Assembly: GCF_963668475.1 (NCBI RefSeq)
Contig: NZ_OY764544.1
Coordinates: 1,674,001-1,738,000, forward strand
Source: an uncultured Methanospirillum sp.
GTDB lineage: Archaea; Halobacteriota; Methanomicrobia; Methanomicrobiales; Methanospirillaceae
DNA: 64,000 bases
Reading direction: 5' to 3'
Shown here: positions 26,752-36,849 of the stretch, one piece after another
Numbering within the stretch: the first letter of the stretch is position 1
Layout: the number at the start of each line of letters is the position of its first letter
Position numbers and translations under genes: made by a program
Notes under the pieces: generated by a model
Database searches by the model: none
What the model saw: only the letters and a program-made list of their open reading frames with translations
Told to the model about the DNA's origin: nothing

Positions 26752-27324
26752 TCACCGGAGGGTCTGCATCATCTCTTCGACCGCACGGTCGATGAGAAAA
26801 TCTGCATTGGTGATATATTTTATCGTACAGCCGGTGATTGTCGCATATGCGGCCGCCGCAGCACGATTAAAGTTCTGATGATCAGCGATTGCACGTGCTC
26901 CCTCAATGTCACGTACACGGGTCGCGTCAGAGAGGCGGCGTTTCAGGATCTGATCCTCGTCCGTCTCTACCAGGATGATGATATCCGGTTTGAGCTCACG
27001 AAGCACCCATTCAGGAAGTCCTGCCAGAAACCCGGCAGGAGTCTTCACCGAGGCATGGGTATCAATGATAACATTGCCTTCAATCTTTGCGATAGCCTGG
27101 GATGCAAGCTGCTGAAGCCTTCTCTGGGCATTCTTGTCAAGCTTACGCATCTCATCGCGATCTTTGACCATCCCTTCACGCTGGGCGACCTCGAACATAA
27201 AGGTTCCAAAATTGATGTTCTGGTAGGGAACCCCTTCAGCCTCAAGCCGAGCCATAGACTCGTTGATAACTGAAGTTTTTCCTACTCCCGGAACACCCGT
27301 GATGATGACCTTCTTCCCAGCCAT
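26752..27324 (-). CDS. adkA: Archaeal adenylate kinase AdkA
   Basis: 190 residues. N-terminal KVIITGVPGVGKT is the P-loop. The rest (INFGTFMFEVAQREG, VIIDTHASVKTPAGFLAGLP, NRAAAAAYATITG) matches the archaeal adenylate kinase family, distinct from bacterial Adk and lacking the LID zinc domain. Converts ATP + AMP to two ADP. Located 15 bases after secY, its usual archaeal position. Confidence 0.93.
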   Translation of the reverse strand: MAGKKVIITGVPGVGKTSVINESMARLEAEGVPYQNINFGTFMFEVAQREGMVKDRDEMRKLDKNAQRRLQQLASQAIAKIEGNVIIDTHASVKTPAGFLAGLPEWVLRELKPDIIILVETDEDQILKRRLSDATRVRDIEGARAIADHQNFNRAAAAAYATITGCTIKYITNADFLIDRAVEEMMQTLR

Positions 27325-27339
27325 AGATATAATCCTCTA

Positions 27340-28779
27340 TTACTCCTTGCCAAAGAACGTTCTCATGAAGGGATACATCTCCATGATCTGTTCACTTGCA
27401 ATCTGTTCATACAACCGGTAGGTGATACTCACCGTCAGCAGCAGACCGGTACCAGAGACGGAACCGATCACACCGAAGAGGTTTGCGACCACAGACATGA
27501 GACCGATGAACACTCCACCGATGATAGTAACACGGGGGATGTACCGGTCAAGAACCTTCTCAAGGATTGCCGGGTTACGCCGGTATCCTGGGATGGACAT
27601 GCCTGAGTTCTGAATCTGCCGTGCAACTGCCTTTGAGTCGAGACCTGCAGTCTTCACCCAGAAGAGTGCGAAGATTGCACCACCGACGATCATGACCATT
27701 GAGTCAATGCCGAGTCTGATGAGAACTTCCCATGGCGGGTGAGTTCCGATATAATTCGGCATCCACCACATCCAGTCGGTCGGGTGGTTGATCGGAGCGA
27801 GGAACCACATCAGACCGCTGACCGGTGACTGTCCCTGGAACTCACCAAGGAAGGTGATCCCGATATTATTCAGGAACAGACCGATCATCTGGAAGTTTGC
27901 CTGAAGCACACGGACGAGAATCATCGGAAGCACACTTGCGTAGATCAGTTTGACAGGGAAGCGTGCCCTGGCCCCTCTGACCTGTGTGTGTGCCAGCGGG
28001 ATCTCAACCCTGGTGGACTCTACATACACGATCAGGAGGAAAATACCGATTGTACAGATGAACGCGATCAGTTCAGTTCCAAAGTACTGGATAAAGTTTG
28101 CACCGTCCAGCACAACCGCGAATAACCGTGGGAAGAAACCAACCGGATACGCATCGTTCACTGACGTCCAGTTGATGAAACCGTTCACAAGTGCCTGTGA
28201 GATACCTGCAATGATGAAGAGACCCACACCAGAGCCGATACCCCACTTGGTCACTACCTCATCCATCATGAATACCAGAACGCCACCAAGGCAGATCTGC
28301 AGGAAGATGATGAGTGCAAGTACTGTCGAATTTCCTCCGAAGAGTGCGAGTGCAACAGCCGGATCCGGCTTTAAAAATCCACCCACAATCATCGGTGCTG
28401 CTTCAACTGCAATCATCACAAAGATCATGAGTTTCTGCAGACCCATGTACTGGATCTGCCCTTTGATCTCACTGGTATCTATGTGAATGATGTCCGCTCC
28501 CTTGAGGAGCTGAAGAACGATCGATGCAGTAACAATTGGTCCGATACCGAGATGAACGATTGAACCACTTGCACCGGCAAGCAGAGCCCGGTAGTACTCG
28601 AACATATCCTGGGATGACGTAGCCAGTCCAAACACAGGAATGTTTGTCAGAATAAAGTAGACCAGCAGAATCCCGGCTGTCCAAGCCAGTTTGTTCTTAA
28701 AATGAACGTGACCTTCCGGAGCTTTTACTGCTGGCATCATTGCCAGAAGAGGCTCCATCCGGTCTAGAATCTCACCCAT
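27340..28779 (-). CDS. secY: Protein translocase subunit SecY
   Basis: 479 residues with ten membrane helices, including the plug-region helix after PVFGLATSSQDMF and the conserved cytoplasmic loop VESTRVEIPLAHTQVRGARARFPVKLIY. Forms the pore of the Sec translocon with SecE and Sec-beta for secretion and membrane insertion. Follows rpl15 by 22 bases in the standard archaeal order. Confidence 0.95.
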   Translation of the reverse strand: MGEILDRMEPLLAMMPAVKAPEGHVHFKNKLAWTAGILLVYFILTNIPVFGLATSSQDMFEYYRALLAGASGSIVHLGIGPIVTASIVLQLLKGADIIHIDTSEIKGQIQYMGLQKLMIFVMIAVEAAPMIVGGFLKPDPAVALALFGGNSTVLALIIFLQICLGGVLVFMMDEVVTKWGIGSGVGLFIIAGISQALVNGFINWTSVNDAYPVGFFPRLFAVVLDGANFIQYFGTELIAFICTIGIFLLIVYVESTRVEIPLAHTQVRGARARFPVKLIYASVLPMILVRVLQANFQMIGLFLNNIGITFLGEFQGQSPVSGLMWFLAPINHPTDWMWWMPNYIGTHPPWEVLIRLGIDSMVMIVGGAIFALFWVKTAGLDSKAVARQIQNSGMSIPGYRRNPAILEKVLDRYIPRVTIIGGVFIGLMSVVANLFGVIGSVSGTGLLLTVSITYRLYEQIASEQIMEMYPFMRTFFGKE

Positions 28780-28801
28780 TATATTCCCCCAAAAAAGAGG
28801 T

Positions 28802-29233
28802 TCAGGAGGTCATCGCATGACCGCCTTTCGCCTCAATCTTGGCGATCGCCTGCTGGGAGAACGCCGCGGCCGTGATTTTCATCTTGTGGCTGACCTTACC
28901 GCCACCAAGAACCTTTTCAACACCAAGGACTGCTGCATCGAAGACAACGGTGTCGCCTTCTTCCTGTGCAGCTCCGGACCTGACGAGGACCGGCACCATC
29001 TGGTCGATCTCGCCAATGTCCAGGACGTCTCCGGTGATAGAGGCCTCATGGTGGTGCTTGAATCCGCACTTGCCAAAGACCGGTCCTCTGATCATGTAGG
29101 CCCTGACAAAGTGGTGTGCATTGACACCGGCATTGCCTCGGCCTCCGCGGTTTCCTGCTCCACGACGGTTCTTGTGGGTCCCACCACCACAGGTGCGTGA
29201 GCCACGGTACTTGGATCGCTTGTTGACTGGCAT
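28802..29233 (-). CDS. rpl15: 50S ribosomal protein uL15
   Basis: 143 residues. The Gly/Arg-rich N-terminus (KRSKYRGSRTCGGGTHKNRRG and the following GNRGGRG) threads into the large subunit rRNA, and a compact C-terminal domain ends with AFSQQAIAKIEAKGG. 4 bases separate it from rpl30. Confidence 0.95.
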   Translation of the reverse strand: MPVNKRSKYRGSRTCGGGTHKNRRGAGNRGGRGNAGVNAHHFVRAYMIRGPVFGKCGFKHHHEASITGDVLDIGEIDQMVPVLVRSGAAQEEGDTVVFDAAVLGVEKVLGGGKVSHKMKITAAAFSQQAIAKIEAKGGHAMTS

Positions 29234-29237
29234 CTGC

Positions 29238-29699
29238 TCACCTCATCTTGTAGAGGAGATCGTTAATATTCTCCCCATGGTACCCGAGTGAACCGCCCTG
29301 CTGGTAGGTCCTCTTGGTGGTCTTATACCCTTTGCGTGGCGGGTGAAGCCGCAGAACCGGTTTGAGTTCGGGAACATCTGCCAGCCGTGCCTCGCCTGAC
29401 GAGAGTGCCTTTGCAAACTCGGAGATTCCTGCGTACTGGGAGTTCTCCTTGATGTACTCATCAGTAAGATGAATATCACCAGTGAGACGTCCACGGGTTT
29501 TCAGAAGTTCCTCAACCGTGCTGGCATCAACTTCACCGTATGCAACAAAGTCCTTGACCTTGCGAATCATTCCGACGTAGGCCGGAGTGTCAGGGATGAT
29601 GACACAGTGGTTGATGTGGTGAAGACGGAGCATCTTCAGGGTGTCCTTGATCTCCCGGCGGGTCTTAACCGTTCCGCGGACCTGAACAACTGCATACAT
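29238..29699 (-). CDS. rpl30: 50S ribosomal protein uL30
   Basis: 153 residues, the long archaeal/eukaryotic form: [20 protein letters not shown] and a C-terminal extension with [12 protein letters not shown]. Touches the last base of rps5 (ATG/stop overlap at 29699). Confidence 0.95.
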   Translation of the reverse strand: MYAVVQVRGTVKTRREIKDTLKMLRLHHINHCVIIPDTPAYVGMIRKVKDFVAYGEVDASTVEELLKTRGRLTGDIHLTDEYIKENSQYAGISEFAKALSSGEARLADVPELKPVLRLHPPRKGYKTTKRTYQQGGSLGYHGENINDLLYKMR

Positions 29700-30316
29700 T
29701 ACTCCTTTCCTCCCAGCCTGATCATATTGGTCGCTTTCAGAGCGTTGAAGGTCGCCTTGGCGTAGTTGATGGTCGTCCGGGTCTGACCCTCGGTCTGTGC
29801 CCAGACATCACGGATACCGGCGAGCTGAAGCACCTTCTTCCCGATGTCTCCGGTAACAAGCCCGATACCCTGTGGTGCAGGCTTGAGTGTCACTCTGACA
29901 CTGCCTGCATCCCCGGTGACCTGCATGGGGATTGAGTGTGGATGGACACATCCACATTCCCATGAACCACATCCACGCTTTACCTTGATCACGTGTGTCT
30001 TGGCATTTACGATCGCTTTCTTGATCGCGTCTCCAACCTGGGAGTCCTTGCCCTGTCCGAAGCCGATGTATCCGTCGTGGTTACCGACGACGACAACAGC
30101 CCTGAACTTGACACGACGACCGGAATCGGTCATCCGCTGTACCATGTTGATGTCGAGCACCTCATCCACGAGGTCAGGGAGGAATGCATCAACGATCTCA
30201 GGTTCTTTGATGGGTTTCCCACTGGCGAGCGCCTCGTCAATGCTCTTGATCTCACCGGCCTGGACCATGCGTCCAAGACCAGTCAGGGGTACCCATTCTG
30301 TCTTCTCGTATGCCAT
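29699..30316 (-). CDS. rps5: 30S ribosomal protein uS5
   Basis: 205 residues. Double-stranded-RNA-binding N-terminal region ([24 protein letters not shown]) and a ribosomal S5 C-terminal fold ([22 protein letters not shown]). Archaeal insert with GCGSWECGC. Involved in decoding accuracy. Flanked without gaps by rpl18 and rpl30. Confidence 0.95.
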   Translation of the reverse strand: MAYEKTEWVPLTGLGRMVQAGEIKSIDEALASGKPIKEPEIVDAFLPDLVDEVLDINMVQRMTDSGRRVKFRAVVVVGNHDGYIGFGQGKDSQVGDAIKKAIVNAKTHVIKVKRGCGSWECGCVHPHSIPMQVTGDAGSVRVTLKPAPQGIGLVTGDIGKKVLQLAGIRDVWAQTEGQTRTTINYAKATFNALKATNMIRLGGKE

Positions 30317-30317
30317 C

Positions 30318-30845
30318 TCAGTTCAGCTCCCCCATGATTGCATCCCGAGTTGCTGCCACATTGGCAGGCAGGGCTCCTGCACGGTCGGGGGCGTATGCTG
30401 CGATATGTTCTCCGGTACACCGCTCATCAGAGGGAAGGATATCCTCAGAGTGCGGAATGTCAAGACCAGCTTCTGATGCACCCTTCAATGCGGCAAAGAC
30501 ACGTGCTCCTGCACTTGCACGGTGAAGACCGATATCAAGGATTGCAGTGTCTTTTCCAGCATTGAGTGCCCTGACTGCAAAGAGAATGCCGGTCAGGTAT
30601 GCTGCAGGGGTGTTGCTCAGGGATCCCTGGTACCCGAACTTGCGAAGATCTGCTGAGTTCGCAGTAACATGGGTACGGTCTCCCTCAAGGTGAGCAGTCA
30701 CCATCTGACAGATGATGTGCTTGTTGGTCTTTCTGACAACCATCCGCGGACGGATTGACACGACAAGTTTGTGTCGTGCATGGTAGTCGGTTCTTCCTTC
30801 GCGCCTGCGGCGGAAGGAGACAAAGTATCGTGGACCTGTTGCCAT
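30318..30845 (-). CDS. rpl18: 50S ribosomal protein uL18
   Basis: 175 residues beginning [21 protein letters not shown], followed by [12 protein letters not shown] and the 5S rRNA-binding core. Binds 5S rRNA in the central protuberance. Its start codon overlaps the stop of rpl19e. Confidence 0.95.
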   Translation of the reverse strand: MATGPRYFVSFRRRREGRTDYHARHKLVVSIRPRMVVRKTNKHIICQMVTAHLEGDRTHVTANSADLRKFGYQGSLSNTPAAYLTGILFAVRALNAGKDTAILDIGLHRASAGARVFAALKGASEAGLDIPHSEDILPSDERCTGEHIAAYAPDRAGALPANVAATRDAIMGELN

Positions 30846-31291
30846 TACTGTGCCCTCCCTATTTCGATCTGGGCCTTCAGATGTGCCACAGTCCTGAACT
30901 GACCACCAGCTGCACGACGGTAGAACCGGCGGTACACGGAACGTTCAATATCACCAGATTCACGCAGGTCACGGAGTACCTTCCGCTGGGCACGGATACG
31001 CGAAACCCAGCGTTCCTTGCTGACGGTACGGGAACCGATTGCTCCCTTTCTGCGGCCCGGACCCTTACGGTGTCCGTAACTCCGCTTTGCCATCATGATA
31101 CGTGCCCGTCCACGGGAGTTACCTACCTTCTGGTGGGCAGCAATGGCTCCCTCCGTGATCAGGTTTCTGATGTCTTCACGAGAGATAGCCCGCTGCACGT
31201 CGTCGATCTTTTCGGGATCGAACCAGACGCGGTTGAGGCCACACTTAAGGACCTCGGCAGCCAGGCGTCTCTGACCAGAAATCTGACTCAT
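30845..31291 (-). CDS. rpl19e: 50S ribosomal protein eL19
   Basis: 148 residues with QRRLAAEVLKCG, RDLRESGDIERSVYRRFYR and a very basic middle (RSYGHRKGPGRRKGA). Archaeal/eukaryotic-specific protein with long helices on the subunit surface. Confidence 0.95.
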   Translation of the reverse strand: MSQISGQRRLAAEVLKCGLNRVWFDPEKIDDVQRAISREDIRNLITEGAIAAHQKVGNSRGRARIMMAKRSYGHRKGPGRRKGAIGSRTVSKERWVSRIRAQRKVLRDLRESGDIERSVYRRFYRRAAGGQFRTVAHLKAQIEIGRAQ

Positions 31292-31738
31292 TTATTCTTC
31301 CTCCTCACTTGCATCAGTCTTGGCGACTTTTGATGCAGATTTTCCTGCCGATGCCGGCTTGGTTGCATCCTTCCAGTTAAGAACGCGGATCTTTACTTCT
31401 GCGGCCTTGTTCTGGATGATCTCACGCTTTTTGCGCCCGACAGTTGCACCGATGCGGATTGCCTGGGTTGCTGCGTCGAGCCCTTCCATATCGTTCAGGT
31501 TGCAGACTCTGACTTCACGCAGGCCGCACGGGTGCATACCGCGAACAGCGAGAGGACTGCCGTACCCTGGATCCGGATGAGCACCCTTAGCCTTGCGGAG
31601 TTTCCTCTGCTTGCTGTGCAGACCACGGGGTCTTCGCCAGGAGTCCTTGATGGTTACCTTCTTATCAACGCCCTCACGTTTAAATCGGGCTTCTTTTGCC
31701 TTTCTTACACGGAGGAGGCGTCTGATCTCTGATACCAT
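31292..31738 (-). CDS. rpl32e: 50S ribosomal protein eL32
   Basis: 148 residues: basic stretch DSWRRPRGLHSKQRKLRKAKG, core GYGSPLAVRGMHPCGLREV, and an acidic tail ending in three Glu. Archaeal/eukaryotic-specific. Directly abuts rpl19e and touches rpl6. Confidence 0.95.
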   Translation of the reverse strand: MVSEIRRLLRVRKAKEARFKREGVDKKVTIKDSWRRPRGLHSKQRKLRKAKGAHPDPGYGSPLAVRGMHPCGLREVRVCNLNDMEGLDAATQAIRIGATVGRKKREIIQNKAAEVKIRVLNWKDATKPASAGKSASKVAKTDASEEEE

Positions 31739-32268
31739 TACTGTTCACCTCTGGCAACGATGTAAATCCCGTCCTGGAAGACACGTGGGTCACGATCCCG
31801 AATCCGGGTAGCCTTTTCGATGTTTGAAGCGGTTGAACCGACAAGTTCCTTGTCGATACCGGTCACAGACACCTCGTCGGTTCCGAGTTTTACTGATGTT
31901 CCCGGAAGGACACGTGCATACCGTGGGTATTTCTCACCAAGGAAGTTGACAATCTCAAGTTTCTCGCCCTGCACCTTCAGCTGGATCGGGAAGTGGCTGT
32001 AGACAACCTTGAGGTTGTACTGGTACCCGTTGGTCACACCTGTGCACATGTTCTTGCAGTGTGACGCAAGGGTTCCGACCATTGCCACGACCTGCTTCTT
32101 CGGCGAGTCGGTGGTAAAGTTCGCGTGACCATCTTCGATAGCGATATTGATGGCAGGGTGCCACATGTCACGCTGAAGTTCGCCTTTGGGTCCTTTTACT
32201 TTAAGAACGGAGTCAACCATGGTGACGGTGACTCCTTCCGGAATGGATACAGTTCTATGAGCTGACAT
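31738..32268 (-). CDS. rpl6: 50S ribosomal protein uL6
   Basis: 176 residues from the ATG at 32268, which is preceded by AGGGTGG. A GTG three codons upstream is in frame but lies within that Shine-Dalgarno-like sequence. Two repeated beta/alpha L6 domains (VLKVKGPKGELQRD; MVGTLASHCKNMC). Near the GTPase centre. Confidence 0.94.
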   Translation of the reverse strand: MSAHRTVSIPEGVTVTMVDSVLKVKGPKGELQRDMWHPAINIAIEDGHANFTTDSPKKQVVAMVGTLASHCKNMCTGVTNGYQYNLKVVYSHFPIQLKVQGEKLEIVNFLGEKYPRYARVLPGTSVKLGTDEVSVTGIDKELVGSTASNIEKATRIRDRDPRVFQDGIYIVARGEQ

Positions 32269-32279
32269 CTGTTCCACCC

Positions 32280-32672
32280 TTAGTACACGTACCCCAGCAG
32301 TTCGCCACCGATTCCAAGTTCTCGTGCTTCGTGATGTGGAAGTACCCCTTTCGAGGTAGAAACCAGCAGCATACCGATGCTCTTGGATGGGAGGTACTGC
32401 TGTTCCCAGCTCTCCATGTCAGCCAGCTTTACCGAGAACCGGGGGGAGATGGCACCACACTTGTTGATCATACCTGACATGGTTACCTTAAACTGGCCGC
32501 CACGTCCGTCCTCAACAAGGGTATACTCCCTGATATAACCGGCATCTTTCATAACGCGAAGCATCTCGCCGATCAAGGTAGATGCAGGCTGGACAATGCA
32601 TTCAGCTCGTCCAGTATCTGCAGCGTTCTTGAGCGTGCATAACGCATCCGCAACCGTATTCAGTCTTGCCAT
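32280..32672 (-). CDS. rps8: 30S ribosomal protein uS8
   Basis: 130 residues: [14 protein letters not shown] at the start and the conserved C-terminal ISTSKG-type motif ([16 protein letters not shown]). Primary 16S rRNA binder in the platform. Confidence 0.95.
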   Translation of the reverse strand: MARLNTVADALCTLKNAADTGRAECIVQPASTLIGEMLRVMKDAGYIREYTLVEDGRGGQFKVTMSGMINKCGAISPRFSVKLADMESWEQQYLPSKSIGMLLVSTSKGVLPHHEARELGIGGELLGYVY

Positions 32673-32683
32673 TACTCTCCTCC

Positions 32684-32851
32684 TCAGTTCAGTTTCTTAA
32701 AGCCAAGTTTGCTGGCCCACTCTCTGAAGCACTGTCTGCAGAAGTATATACTGTATCTGCGAACAAGTCCCTGTTTACGCCCACAGAGCTTGCATTCGTG
32801 TGCTCCGCGTCCGAAAACTTTTGTCCTCTCTTTTCCAGCCTTCTCAGACAT
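32684..32851 (-). CDS. rps14: 30S ribosomal protein uS14 (zinc-binding form)
   Basis: 55 residues, small enough to be missed by length cut-offs. Starts [20 protein letters not shown] and carries CKLC (20/23) and CRQC (38/41), a four-cysteine zinc site, then [14 protein letters not shown]. The ATG shares its last base area with the stop of rpl5 (32851) and the stop lies 12 bases before rps8, so the position between uL5 and uS8 is the standard one. Confidence 0.95.
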   Translation of the reverse strand: MSEKAGKERTKVFGRGAHECKLCGRKQGLVRRYSIYFCRQCFREWASKLGFKKLN

Positions 32852-33357
32852 TACTGAACCTCCACACCGTATTTCTCTCCCAGGAAACCAACCGTGTCTT
32901 CATGGGAGACACGCTGTTTTAGCGGAAGTTTCTTGGTCTGGATGTGTCTCCGGGCAATCCGAAGACCGTTGCGTTTTACAACAACAGTAACATCAAGACC
33001 AAAGATTCCGATCTTCGGATCATAACTCTGACCCGGGTAATCGGTGTGTTCTTCGATACCAAAGGAAAAATTTCCCTGCTGATCGACTGCTCGTGTCGAG
33101 AGTTTGTTCCCGACTACCTTGAGTGAGGTGGTCAGAAACTCTTCTGCTACAGCACCACGGAGAGTGGTCTTGCAACTGAGAGGCATTCCCTTACGAAGTC
33201 CGAATGCCGGGATTGTCTGCTTGGCCACACCGCGAACAGGCTTGTTCCCGGTGATCTCACTCATGATCTTCTCTGCACTGACAAGACGATCTCCGGCTTC
33301 TCCGACACCCATGTGAACGACGATCTTGTCGATGGAGACTGCACGGTTTGGGTTCAT
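32851..33357 (-). CDS. rpl5: 50S ribosomal protein uL5
   Basis: 168 residues, with [32 protein letters not shown] and the central-protuberance core. Contacts 5S rRNA and P-site tRNA. Overlaps rps4e by 4 bases. Confidence 0.95.
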   Translation of the reverse strand: MNPNRAVSIDKIVVHMGVGEAGDRLVSAEKIMSEITGNKPVRGVAKQTIPAFGLRKGMPLSCKTTLRGAVAEEFLTTSLKVVGNKLSTRAVDQQGNFSFGIEEHTDYPGQSYDPKIGIFGLDVTVVVKRNGLRIARRHIQTKKLPLKQRVSHEDTVGFLGEKYGVEVQ

Positions 33358-34079
33358 TCTTCAATCCCCCAGTTGTCTACTGCTGACTTCTCACGGCCAA
33401 CGGTCACAACATACTCATCGATGGTCTCGAAGGCATCCCCGGTCTCTTCATCCTTGAGGATGACACGGTTTGGAAGACTACCGCTCACAATGACACGGTC
33501 AGTAATCCGGGCGATGTTGCCGGAGTGCTTCCCACCGATGACCATAACCATGTTACCGGCCTGGTACGGGAAGTGATCGAGGATCTTGTTCATCTCACCA
33601 TCTTTCAGGGAAAGAACAATCGAGTCACCGGATTTGTAACTGTTGTCTGCGATGAGGTTGGAACCATCACGCAGGTTCAGTTGAACCTTGCCACCCTTGA
33701 TGATCGTCTTGTTGGTGATCTTGACCAGTCTGGACTGGGCTGCTTCTGCATCGATCTGGATGGTCTTGTGCCGGCCTTTTGCGTCACGAAGAATCCGGTA
33801 GTGTTTGCCGGTCTTCGGGATGGAGATGATATCAAAGATACCAATTCCCATGTCTGCATGCCTGCATGCACGGCCATTCACAATAACCTCACGCTGCCGA
33901 AGGATCTGCTTGACTTCCTTCATATTGCGGGCTACCCCGATATGATCACGGAGCCAGACAGCGATCGGCAGTGCATTGGTGTTGTGCGGACCCGGGGAGG
34001 GCTTCATGACGAACTTGGTCGTCTTTCTTGCAATACCCCAGGAATTTGGTGCTACAACTCTCTTCAGGTGTTGTCCCAT
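33354..34079 (-). CDS. rps4e: 30S ribosomal protein eS4
   Basis: 241 residues from the ATG at 34079, where the canonical MGQHLKRVVAP begins. A longer frame from 34121 adds 14 unconserved residues. Contains an S4-type RNA-binding motif (LRQREVIVNGRACRHADMG), a central domain and a C-terminal KOW motif (PYQAGNMVMVIGGKHSGN). Confidence 0.94.
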   Translation of the reverse strand: MGQHLKRVVAPNSWGIARKTTKFVMKPSPGPHNTNALPIAVWLRDHIGVARNMKEVKQILRQREVIVNGRACRHADMGIGIFDIISIPKTGKHYRILRDAKGRHKTIQIDAEAAQSRLVKITNKTIIKGGKVQLNLRDGSNLIADNSYKSGDSIVLSLKDGEMNKILDHFPYQAGNMVMVIGGKHSGNIARITDRVIVSGSLPNRVILKDEETGDAFETIDEYVVTVGREKSAVDNWGIEE

Positions 34080-34080
34080 C

Positions 34081-34443
34081 TTATTCACCACCCAGTTTCT
34101 GCTCGCGTCGCTTGTCCTCAAGGTTCAGTTCTGTAACTATGACATTTGAGGGATCAATCGGGCGTGGTACTTCAGTACCATCAGCTTTCTTGACAGCCAC
34201 GCCATCAACGATGATCTGGGATTTCTTTGTTATTACTGAATCCACAGAGCCTGATGTCCCGGTGTGGTCACCACGGACAACCTTGACGGTGTCACCCTTG
34301 ATAACCCGGACACTTCTCTGGTGGTACTTCTCACGCAGTTCCTTGGAGAGGGAAGCGTGCAGAAGTGATCCGCGCTCGTGGTGCGCGGCATTGTACCGGG
34401 CTTTGCGCTGCTTTCTTGGTTGTTTGCTTGCAATCCTTACCAT
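34081..34443 (-). CDS. rpl24: 50S ribosomal protein uL24
   Basis: 120 residues from the ATG at 34443; a GTG at 34452 is in frame. SKQPRKQRKARYNAAHHER at the N-terminus and a KOW motif (VIKGDTVKVVRGDHTG) identify it. Early assembly protein of the large subunit. One base separates it from rps4e. Confidence 0.94.
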   Translation of the reverse strand: MVRIASKQPRKQRKARYNAAHHERGSLLHASLSKELREKYHQRSVRVIKGDTVKVVRGDHTGTSGSVDSVITKKSQIIVDGVAVKKADGTEVPRPIDPSNVIVTELNLEDKRREQKLGGE

Positions 34444-34452
34444 TCGCACCAC

Positions 34453-34851
34453 TCACACGATGATCGTGGCCATCGAACCAATACGTGGGTACCGGATCGC
34501 GACCTCACGAGCAACCGGACCCTTGATCTCGGTTCCTCGTGGCTCATTCTTCTCATCAACGACCACAACAGCGTTGTCCTCAAAACTGAGGCGTAGTCCG
34601 CTGGGGCGGCGAATCTCTTTCTTCTGGCGGATAACCACGGCACGCACGAGTTTCCTCCGCATGTCTGGTGTACCCTTCTTGACACTCACCGTAGCGATGT
34701 CAGCAAGTCCGAGCTTTGGTTGCCTGCGGCGAACACCGTGGTACCCAAAGACCGAGACGACCTGAACAAGCCGTGCTCCGGTGTTGTCTGCACAGGCCAT
34801 TCTGGTTCCGGTGCTGACTGATCGTGGGACCTTTATCCCAAGACCCTTCAT
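34453..34851 (-). CDS. rpl14: 50S ribosomal protein uL14
   Basis: 132 residues: [17 protein letters not shown] followed by the beta-barrel fold and the C-terminal [18 protein letters not shown]. Lies at the subunit interface. Overlaps rps17 by 4 bases. Confidence 0.95.
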   Translation of the reverse strand: MKGLGIKVPRSVSTGTRMACADNTGARLVQVVSVFGYHGVRRRQPKLGLADIATVSVKKGTPDMRRKLVRAVVIRQKKEIRRPSGLRLSFEDNAVVVVDEKNEPRGTEIKGPVAREVAIRYPRIGSMATIIV

Positions 34852-35174
34852 GACTTGTTCACCTCAATGACCACGAAGGTCTTGGTCTTGGAGAGTGGTC
34901 TGCACTCGGCTATACTCACGGTATCTCCAACCCGTGCATGCAGGCATGGTGGGTTGTGTGCGTGAATCTTTGAACTCCGCTTCTCGTACCGCTGGTACTT
35001 CTTGACAAAGTGCAGGTAGTCCCTCCTGATCACTACCGACCCCGTCATCTTGTCGCTCACGACTTTGCCGGTGATCACCTGGCCGCGCACCGGCAAGGTG
35101 CCATGGAACGGGCAGTTTACGTCCGTACACTCTTTTTCCGGTACAGGGACGTTAAATCCGATATTTCTTGCCAT
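34848..35174 (-). CDS. rps17: 30S ribosomal protein uS17
   Basis: 108 residues, archaeal form with N-terminal [16 protein letters not shown] and the OB-fold core ([20 protein letters not shown]...[18 protein letters not shown]). Binds the 5' domain of 16S rRNA. Confidence 0.95.
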   Translation of the reverse strand: MARNIGFNVPVPEKECTDVNCPFHGTLPVRGQVITGKVVSDKMTGSVVIRRDYLHFVKKYQRYEKRSSKIHAHNPPCLHARVGDTVSIAECRPLSKTKTFVVIEVNKS

Positions 35175-35183
35175 TATGAACCT

Positions 35184-35459
35184 TTATCTTCTGATTCGCA
35201 TTGTTGTCCGTCTCTCCGGAGCCATCAGGAGTGCTGAGCCATCCAGATCGACGACTTTTCCCCCTGGAAGCCGGGTACGAAGGGTTACACCCTTCTTTCC
35301 CACCATCTTCAGACCAGATTCGGTCTTAACCATGACCGTATTTCTGGTCTCATCGATGATGAGCCCGGTGACCCCCACAAGGGATGGGTTTGAGGCATGT
35401 GCCACCGCAACATCCAGTCCGATGAGTTCATGGAACAGGATGTTCTGCGGTGTAATCAT
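35184..35459 (-). CDS. rnp1: RNase P protein component Rpp29 (Rnp1/POP4)
   Basis: 91 residues forming the Sm-like barrel of Rpp29: FHELIGLDVAVAHASNPSLVG, GLIIDETRNT, LRTRLPGGKVVDLDGSALL and a basic tail. Works with Rpp21 on the specificity domain of the RNase P RNA in tRNA 5' maturation. Its place between uL29 and uS17 is typical of archaea. Confidence 0.92.
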   Translation of the reverse strand: MITPQNILFHELIGLDVAVAHASNPSLVGVTGLIIDETRNTVMVKTESGLKMVGKKGVTLRTRLPGGKVVDLDGSALLMAPERRTTMRIRR

Positions 35460-35659
35460 GCCAGGGTTCTGCGGTTCTGTTCGGTCTTCATCCGGGCGAT
35501 GGTCCGGCGAATCTCGCGGATCTGACCCGGGTTTTCTGGAGCGCCACCAGCACTGACCTTGCCACGGAACTGGATCAGTTCCATCTTAAGCTTGTCGACC
35601 TGTTCTACCAGTTCGACGTCAGATAACTGGCTGACATCTTGTGCTCTGAATATCGCCAT
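35456..35659 (-). CDS. rpl29: 50S ribosomal protein uL29
   Basis: 67 residues, two long helices (VELVEQVDKLKMELIQFRGK; NPGQIREIRRTIARMKTEQ). Next to the polypeptide exit, where SRP and the translocon dock. Overlaps both neighbours by 1-4 bases. Confidence 0.95.
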   Translation of the reverse strand: MAIFRAQDVSQLSDVELVEQVDKLKMELIQFRGKVSAGGAPENPGQIREIRRTIARMKTEQNRRTLA

Positions 35660-36375
35660 CAGAGATCCTCTCCTGCATCAGGCTCGTCAATCAGCTCTTC
35701 GAGAGAAACATCCTCTTCATTGGCTGATTCAGATGCAATCTTTGTCAGATGAGGAGCAAGGCTTGCCTTCTTCTTCTCAAGAACTGCAGTGACCTGGAAG
35801 TGATCAGGGAGCTGTGCGCCTGGCGGAATGATCCGTACCTGAACACCGATAACACCGAGTTTCTTGATTGCTACCGCGAATCCCTTCTCGACGATGGTGT
35901 TTACCGGATCTCCGGAGTGCTTGATGTATCCTTCAGTGAACTTCTGGACACGACCACGGGAACCGGTAAGCTTTCCGGAGATGACGACCTCACAGCCGAG
36001 TGCACCGGACTCCATGATCCTGCGGATCGTGGAAGAGCCTGCCTTTCTGAAGTACCAGCCGCGCTCAAGCGCACTGGCAAGCCGCTCTGCCATGATCTGT
36101 GCATTCAGGTTCGGGTTGTCGACCTGCTGGACCTCGATCTGTGGGGATTCGACCCCGTAAACAGTTGCAAGGTCCTGAGTCAGGCCACGGACTACCTTTC
36201 CACCTTTTCCAATGACGATACCCGGCTTTTCTGCAAAGATCGTCACCTGGGTGCCAAGAGGGGTACGGATAAGATCCATACCACCATACCCGGCACGCTT
36301 GAGCTCGCGGGAGAGGTGTTTCTCTACCCTGACCTTCCGGACGCCGTCTGCTACAAACTTACGTTCAATTGCCAT
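35659..36375 (-). CDS. rps3: 30S ribosomal protein uS3
   Basis: 238 residues: KH domain with [19 protein letters not shown] (the GxxG loop), C-terminal S3 domain ([19 protein letters not shown]) and an acidic tail. Part of the mRNA entry site. Confidence 0.95.
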   Translation of the reverse strand: MAIERKFVADGVRKVRVEKHLSRELKRAGYGGMDLIRTPLGTQVTIFAEKPGIVIGKGGKVVRGLTQDLATVYGVESPQIEVQQVDNPNLNAQIMAERLASALERGWYFRKAGSSTIRRIMESGALGCEVVISGKLTGSRGRVQKFTEGYIKHSGDPVNTIVEKGFAVAIKKLGVIGVQVRIIPPGAQLPDHFQVTAVLEKKKASLAPHLTKIASESANEEDVSLEELIDEPDAGEDL

Positions 36376-36379
36376 ACGT

Positions 36380-36844
36380 TCAGGCCTCCTGCTCGGAGAC
36401 GATCATCTCGATGTTGACGGTCTGCCGATCCTTGGGGGTTGCCCTTCCCATTGCACGGGGCATAAAGCTCCGGCGGCGGATCCCGCGGTTTGCAGAGACG
36501 TGAATGATCCGAAGTTTTTCGGTGTCAAGTCCGCTGTACTCGGCGTTCTTGCGCACGCTGTTAAAAAGCCGGAGGTAAACCTGACTTGCCTTCTGGGGAT
36601 AGCGACCGCCATCCCAACCGACAAGACCACGCTTGTGGGCAACATTTCTGTTGAACTTCTTGAAGGGGATGGCCTTTTTCAGGTCAACCACATCATTCAG
36701 GTATGCTTCAGCCTCTGCAAGGGATTTCCCCCTGACAAACCGGGCAATCTCAATTGCATGTTTGGGGGAGATCGGTGCCTCATTTACCCTGCCACGAGCA
36801 AGATTGTCCCCTTCCACCTTGTTTGAATACTCGATTCTTCCCAT
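36380..36844 (-). CDS. rpl22: 50S ribosomal protein uL22
   Basis: 154 residues, archaeal form: [37 protein letters not shown] and the exit-tunnel hairpin region near [15 protein letters not shown]. Lines the peptide exit tunnel. Confidence 0.95.
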   Translation of the reverse strand: MGRIEYSNKVEGDNLARGRVNEAPISPKHAIEIARFVRGKSLAEAEAYLNDVVDLKKAIPFKKFNRNVAHKRGLVGWDGGRYPQKASQVYLRLFNSVRKNAEYSGLDTEKLRIIHVSANRGIRRRSFMPRAMGRATPKDRQTVNIEMIVSEQEA

Positions 36845-36849
36845 TCACA